Assembly (NCBI GenBank): GCA_026785985.1
Contig: JAJAYX010000712.1
Location: 1 to 7,492 of the forward strand
Length of the DNA: 7,492 nt
Reading direction: 5' to 3'
Origin: Rudanella sp.
GTDB taxonomy: Bacteria > Bacteroidota > Bacteroidia > Cytophagales > Spirosomataceae
The notes beneath the pieces are model-generated. The model was given only the letters and a program-made list of their open reading frames with translations, did not search any database and was not told the DNA's origin. Of the stretch, positions 4,723-7,492 are shown one piece after another; position 1 is the first letter of the stretch, and each line of letters opens with the position of its first letter. A program made the translations under genes and the position numbers.

Positions 4723-7492
4723 GTCTTATACCCCCTCCGTCAATATTATCCGCGATGCCAACCGGGAGTCGGTCTATTACCCCACGCCCAACGCATTACG
4801 GGTGGTGGATCAGATTGCCGACGATTTCAAAAAAGGCGTTCGGGCATTCAATGTGGTGGGGGCTTACGGCACGGGCAAATCGTCGTTGCTGTGGGCAATG
4901 GAACAGAGTCTTCGGGCGGTGGTCGAGAAAGACCGCAAACGCTACTTCGACATCAACTTAGTAGCAAATCCAAAGCCGGATGTAATCAATTTTGTGGGGG
5001 AGTACGCATCCATAATCGGCACGTTTGCCGAACGTTTTGGGGCAACTGTAACTGAACCAAAACAGATTCTACACGAGGTTTTCAACCACTATTACGACTT
5101 AGGCAAACAGGCAACAAACGATCAACAGCCGCTGTTGGTGCTGGTGCTCGATGAGTTTGGAAAGTTTTTGGAATATGGCGTTGGGCATGAGCCGGAGCGG
5201 GAATTTTACTTTATTCAGCAACTTGCCGAGTTCGTTAACAATACCGATTATAACATTTGCCTGATTACGACCGTCCATCAAAACATAGATGCCTATTCGT
5301 TTTCATTGAACGAGACGCAACGCAAAGAGTGGACAAAAGTGAAGGGGCGTTTCCGGGAAATCACGTTCAATGAACCCGTTGAGCAGTTGCTGGGTTTGGT
5401 TGGCGCACACACAACGAACGCAGGTTTTGTACCCGACAAGGTTGCCAAAGCGGGAATTAAAACCGCGCTGAAATTGGCGCAAAAAAGTAAGGCCGTCAAC
5501 CTGCCTTCTATTGATGCGGCCAACATTGCAGACAAACTGTTTCCACTCGATTTGCTGAGTGCGGCCACGCTGACGCTGTCGCTTCAACGCTACGGGCAAA
5601 ACGAGCGGTCGTTGTTCTCATTCCTCGAATCGACCGACTATACGGGACTGAGCCGGGTGAGGCTGTCAGAAGCAAACCCGTTTTATAACGTGGCCAACGT
5701 ATTCGACTACCTGACGTTCAACTTCTATTCGTACCTAAACTCGAAAGATAACAAGGACTATGCGGCTTGGATGGGGATCCGCTCGACGCTGGAAAAGGTG
5801 GAAGGACAGTTTGGTGAGGAAGCCACCCCATACGAGAAATTAGTGAAAACAGTGGGCTTATTGGCCCTGCTGATTCCGTTTAACGCCACGCTTGATAAGG
5901 CATTTTTGATTCAGTACGGTCAAACCTGTTTGGGAATTCCCGATACCGAACAGCGTATCAATGACCTCGAACGCTGGAACATTATCAGTTACCGGAACTA
6001 CCGGGGCCGCTATGTGCCGAACGAAGGCACTGACCTCGATGTGCAGGTAGAACTGAGCCGGGCGGGTAACGACGTGGATCAAATTCGTGATGTGTCAACG
6101 CTCCTGCAACGGTACTACCAACTGCCGCCTGTGTTGGCCAAGCGGCACTCTTACCAAAACGGAACACCCCGCCTGTTTGAATACTGGATTTCGGAACGCC
6201 CGTTGTCGCGGGTGCCGGAAGGTGAAATCGACGGGTTTATCAACTTGATTTTCAGTGAGATACTCACGCTTGATGCACTATGCAAACACTCAACGGAACA
6301 GGGTGAAGCCATTGTATATGCGTATTACCAACATACCGATCAGATTCGCGAGCAGCTTTTCGACATTGAGAAGACCCAAAAAGTAATTGAGCGGCACGAG
6401 GAAGATAAGGTTGCCCTGCGCGAACTGTCCCTAATTCTGGAACACCAAAAGAACGTTCTGAATCACCTCATTCTCGATGGGCTGTTTATGCCGGGTCAGG
6501 TGACGTGGTTGTTTCAAGGCAAAGAGAAAGCCATTGGAAGCCCGCGCGAACTGAATCAGTGGTTGTCTGAGGTTTGTGGAAACGTGTATAGTGCCGCGCC
6601 GACGTTTAAAAACGAGTTAGTGAACCGACCTAAGCTCTCCGGGCAGATTGGTTTGGCCAAACGCAATTATTTACAGGCATTGGTAGCCAATTGGGGAGAG
6701 CCGGATTTGGGGTTCGAGGAAGAACGTTTTCCGCCCGAAAAAACAATTTATTTAACGTTGTTGGCTCAAAACGGGCTGACCGAAACAGCAAAGCGGATAA
6801 ATCCGGGCCTGTTTGAGGAGGAGTTGCCCAATCAACCCGAAGTACCGGAAACCTCATCGTTTTGGCCGCTCTGGAAAACATCGAACTATTTTTTGAACTC
6901 CGCCAAGCAATCGCGCCGGTTGGTGGCAGAGATGGTGGATGAGTTGAGTGCGCGGCCTTTTAAACTCAAGCAAGGACTGATTGAGTTTTGGGTGCCTACG
7001 TTCCTGTTTATCAAACGCGACGATTTTGCCCTGTTTGAAGAGGGCCGATACGTACCCGACATCACCGCCGATATTCTGGAGTTGGTGATGAAAGAGCCTA
7101 AGAAATATGCGATCAAGACGTTCGGGGTCGATGGCCTTCGGCTTAATCTCTTCAACAGCTACCGGCATTTATTTCAGCAAAGCACACAACTACGGTTTAC
7201 TAATCAGGCGTTTATCGAAACCGTAAAGCCCTTATTGACATTCCACCGCTCGCTGCCTGAATACGCCAAACAGACCAAACGACTGAGCCGGGAGGCTCTT
7301 GCCGTGCGGTTGGCTATTGACAAATCAGCGGAGCCGGAGAAAACGTTTTTTGAGGATTTGCCAATGGCCCTCGGCTACTCGTCGGATGCCCTGCAAAACA
7401 AACCCGACTTGCTTGAGCCGTTTGTTACACGCTTACAGGAAGCAATTAAGGAAATCCGCACGGCTTACGATGGATTGCTTGGCCGTTTCGAA
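4712..7492 (+). CDS. Large AAA+/ORC-like P-loop ATPase of the defence-associated type (3' end outside window)
   Basis: The frame stays open for 927 codons to the last base, so the C-terminus is missing. The N-terminal ATPase domain has Walker A GAYGTGKS (50-57, K56), Walker B LLVLVLDE (141-148, D147, E148), then FGKFLE, a sensor-like LITTVHQ (184-190), RKEWTKVKGRF (204-214) and GQNERSLFSFL (295-305, where R299 could be a finger or sensor arginine). A charged, coiled-coil-like helix spans about 551-585. A later block combines PFKLKQG (749-755) with FALFEEGRYVP (772-782). I recall these blocks (DE.GKFLE, LHQ-like, EW.KV.GRF, GQNERSLFSFL, LyE.G.fvP) from very large ATPases of anti-phage and DNA-modification loci such as the BREX and Pgl types. 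All nucleotide-binding residues are present. It may be a cytoplasmic motor or sensor working with the DUF4007 protein. The exact family and partner genes remain unknown. Confidence 0.92.
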   Translation, partial: MPAKSYTPSVNIIRDANRESVYYPTPNALRVVDQIADDFKKGVRAFNVVGAYGTGKSSLLWAMEQSLRAVVEKDRKRYFDINLVANPKPDVINFVGEYASIIGTFAERFGATVTEPKQILHEVFNHYYDLGKQATNDQQPLLVLVLDEFGKFLEYGVGHEPEREFYFIQQLAEFVNNTDYNICLITTVHQNIDAYSFSLNETQRKEWTKVKGRFREITFNEPVEQLLGLVGAHTTNAGFVPDKVAKAGIKTALKLAQKSKAVNLPSIDAANIADKLFPLDLLSAATLTLSLQRYGQNERSLFSFLESTDYTGLSRVRLSEANPFYNVANVFDYLTFNFYSYLNSKDNKDYAAWMGIRSTLEKVEGQFGEEATPYEKLVKTVGLLALLIPFNATLDKAFLIQYGQTCLGIPDTEQRINDLERWNIISYRNYRGRYVPNEGTDLDVQVELSRAGNDVDQIRDVSTLLQRYYQLPPVLAKRHSYQNGTPRLFEYWISERPLSRVPEGEIDGFINLIFSEILTLDALCKHSTEQGEAIVYAYYQHTDQIREQLFDIEKTQKVIERHEEDKVALRELSLILEHQKNVLNHLILDGLFMPGQVTWLFQGKEKAIGSPRELNQWLSEVCGNVYSAAPTFKNELVNRPKLSGQIGLAKRNYLQALVANWGEPDLGFEEERFPPEKTIYLTLLAQNGLTETAKRINPGLFEEELPNQPEVPETSSFWPLWKTSNYFLNSAKQSRRLVAEMVDELSARPFKLKQGLIEFWVPTFLFIKRDDFALFEEGRYVPDITADILELVMKEPKKYAIKTFGVDGLRLNLFNSYRHLFQQSTQLRFTNQAFIETVKPLLTFHRSLPEYAKQTKRLSREALAVRLAIDKSAEPEKTFFEDLPMALGYSSDALQNKPDLLEPFVTRLQEAIKEIRTAYDGLLGRFE

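Noticed and set aside
4755..4961. Short plus-strand frame inside the start of the ATPase gene
   Set aside because: It is out of frame with the Walker A-bearing gene that covers the same bases, and its product has no recognisable feature.
5293..5599. Overlapping minus-strand frames within the ATPase gene
   Set aside because: The plus frame here encodes well-conserved ATPase blocks; the reverse frames show no motif and no start signal.
6854..7168. Minus-strand frames of 89-104 codons near the right edge
   Set aside because: These are antisense shadows of the ATPase coding frame, which continues uninterrupted to the window end.

Overview
The window looks like a piece of a Bacteroidota chromosome, probably a Cytophagales relative of Spirosoma or Fibrella. 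The reasons are codon use and base composition, the absence of Shine-Dalgarno sequences before the starts, promoter-like stretches that fit the Bacteroidota TTTG / TAnnTTTG pattern only loosely, and the type of palindromic GAGACGCAA repeat. The genus is inference; the window holds no rRNA or other marker gene.

Layout, all genes on the plus strand. (1) Positions 3-2963 are the C-terminal 986 codons of a very large, beta-rich, envelope-type protein that I cannot name; it is open at the left edge. (2) Positions 2968-3795 form a compact mobile-type cassette. A complete REP-associated tyrosine transposase (RAYT, HUH/Y1 family) lies between two inverted copies of one roughly 80-bp double-palindrome element. 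The left copy carries a 16-bp unit three times, and the right copy has 15 extra bases inside one palindrome arm. Once these two changes are discounted, the copies are 80 and 79 bp. (3) Positions 3844-7492 are the start of an operon: a DUF4007 protein followed, with an 11-bp start/stop overlap, by a large AAA+/ORC-like P-loop ATPase whose reading frame is still open at the right edge after 927 codons.

How the parts fit. The cassette is a typical RAYT with REPIN-like substrates and may be self-contained. The DUF4007 plus large ATPase pair is the most interesting part. DUF4007 is uncharacterised, and the ATPase carries several sequence blocks typical of large conflict/defence ATPases. The tight coupling suggests that the two act together, possibly as the first genes of a DNA-modification or anti-phage locus that continues beyond position 7492. 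No modification enzyme, nuclease or other effector is visible, so the defence role is inference. There is no tRNA, rRNA or CRISPR array, and no non-coding stretch exceeds 300 bases.
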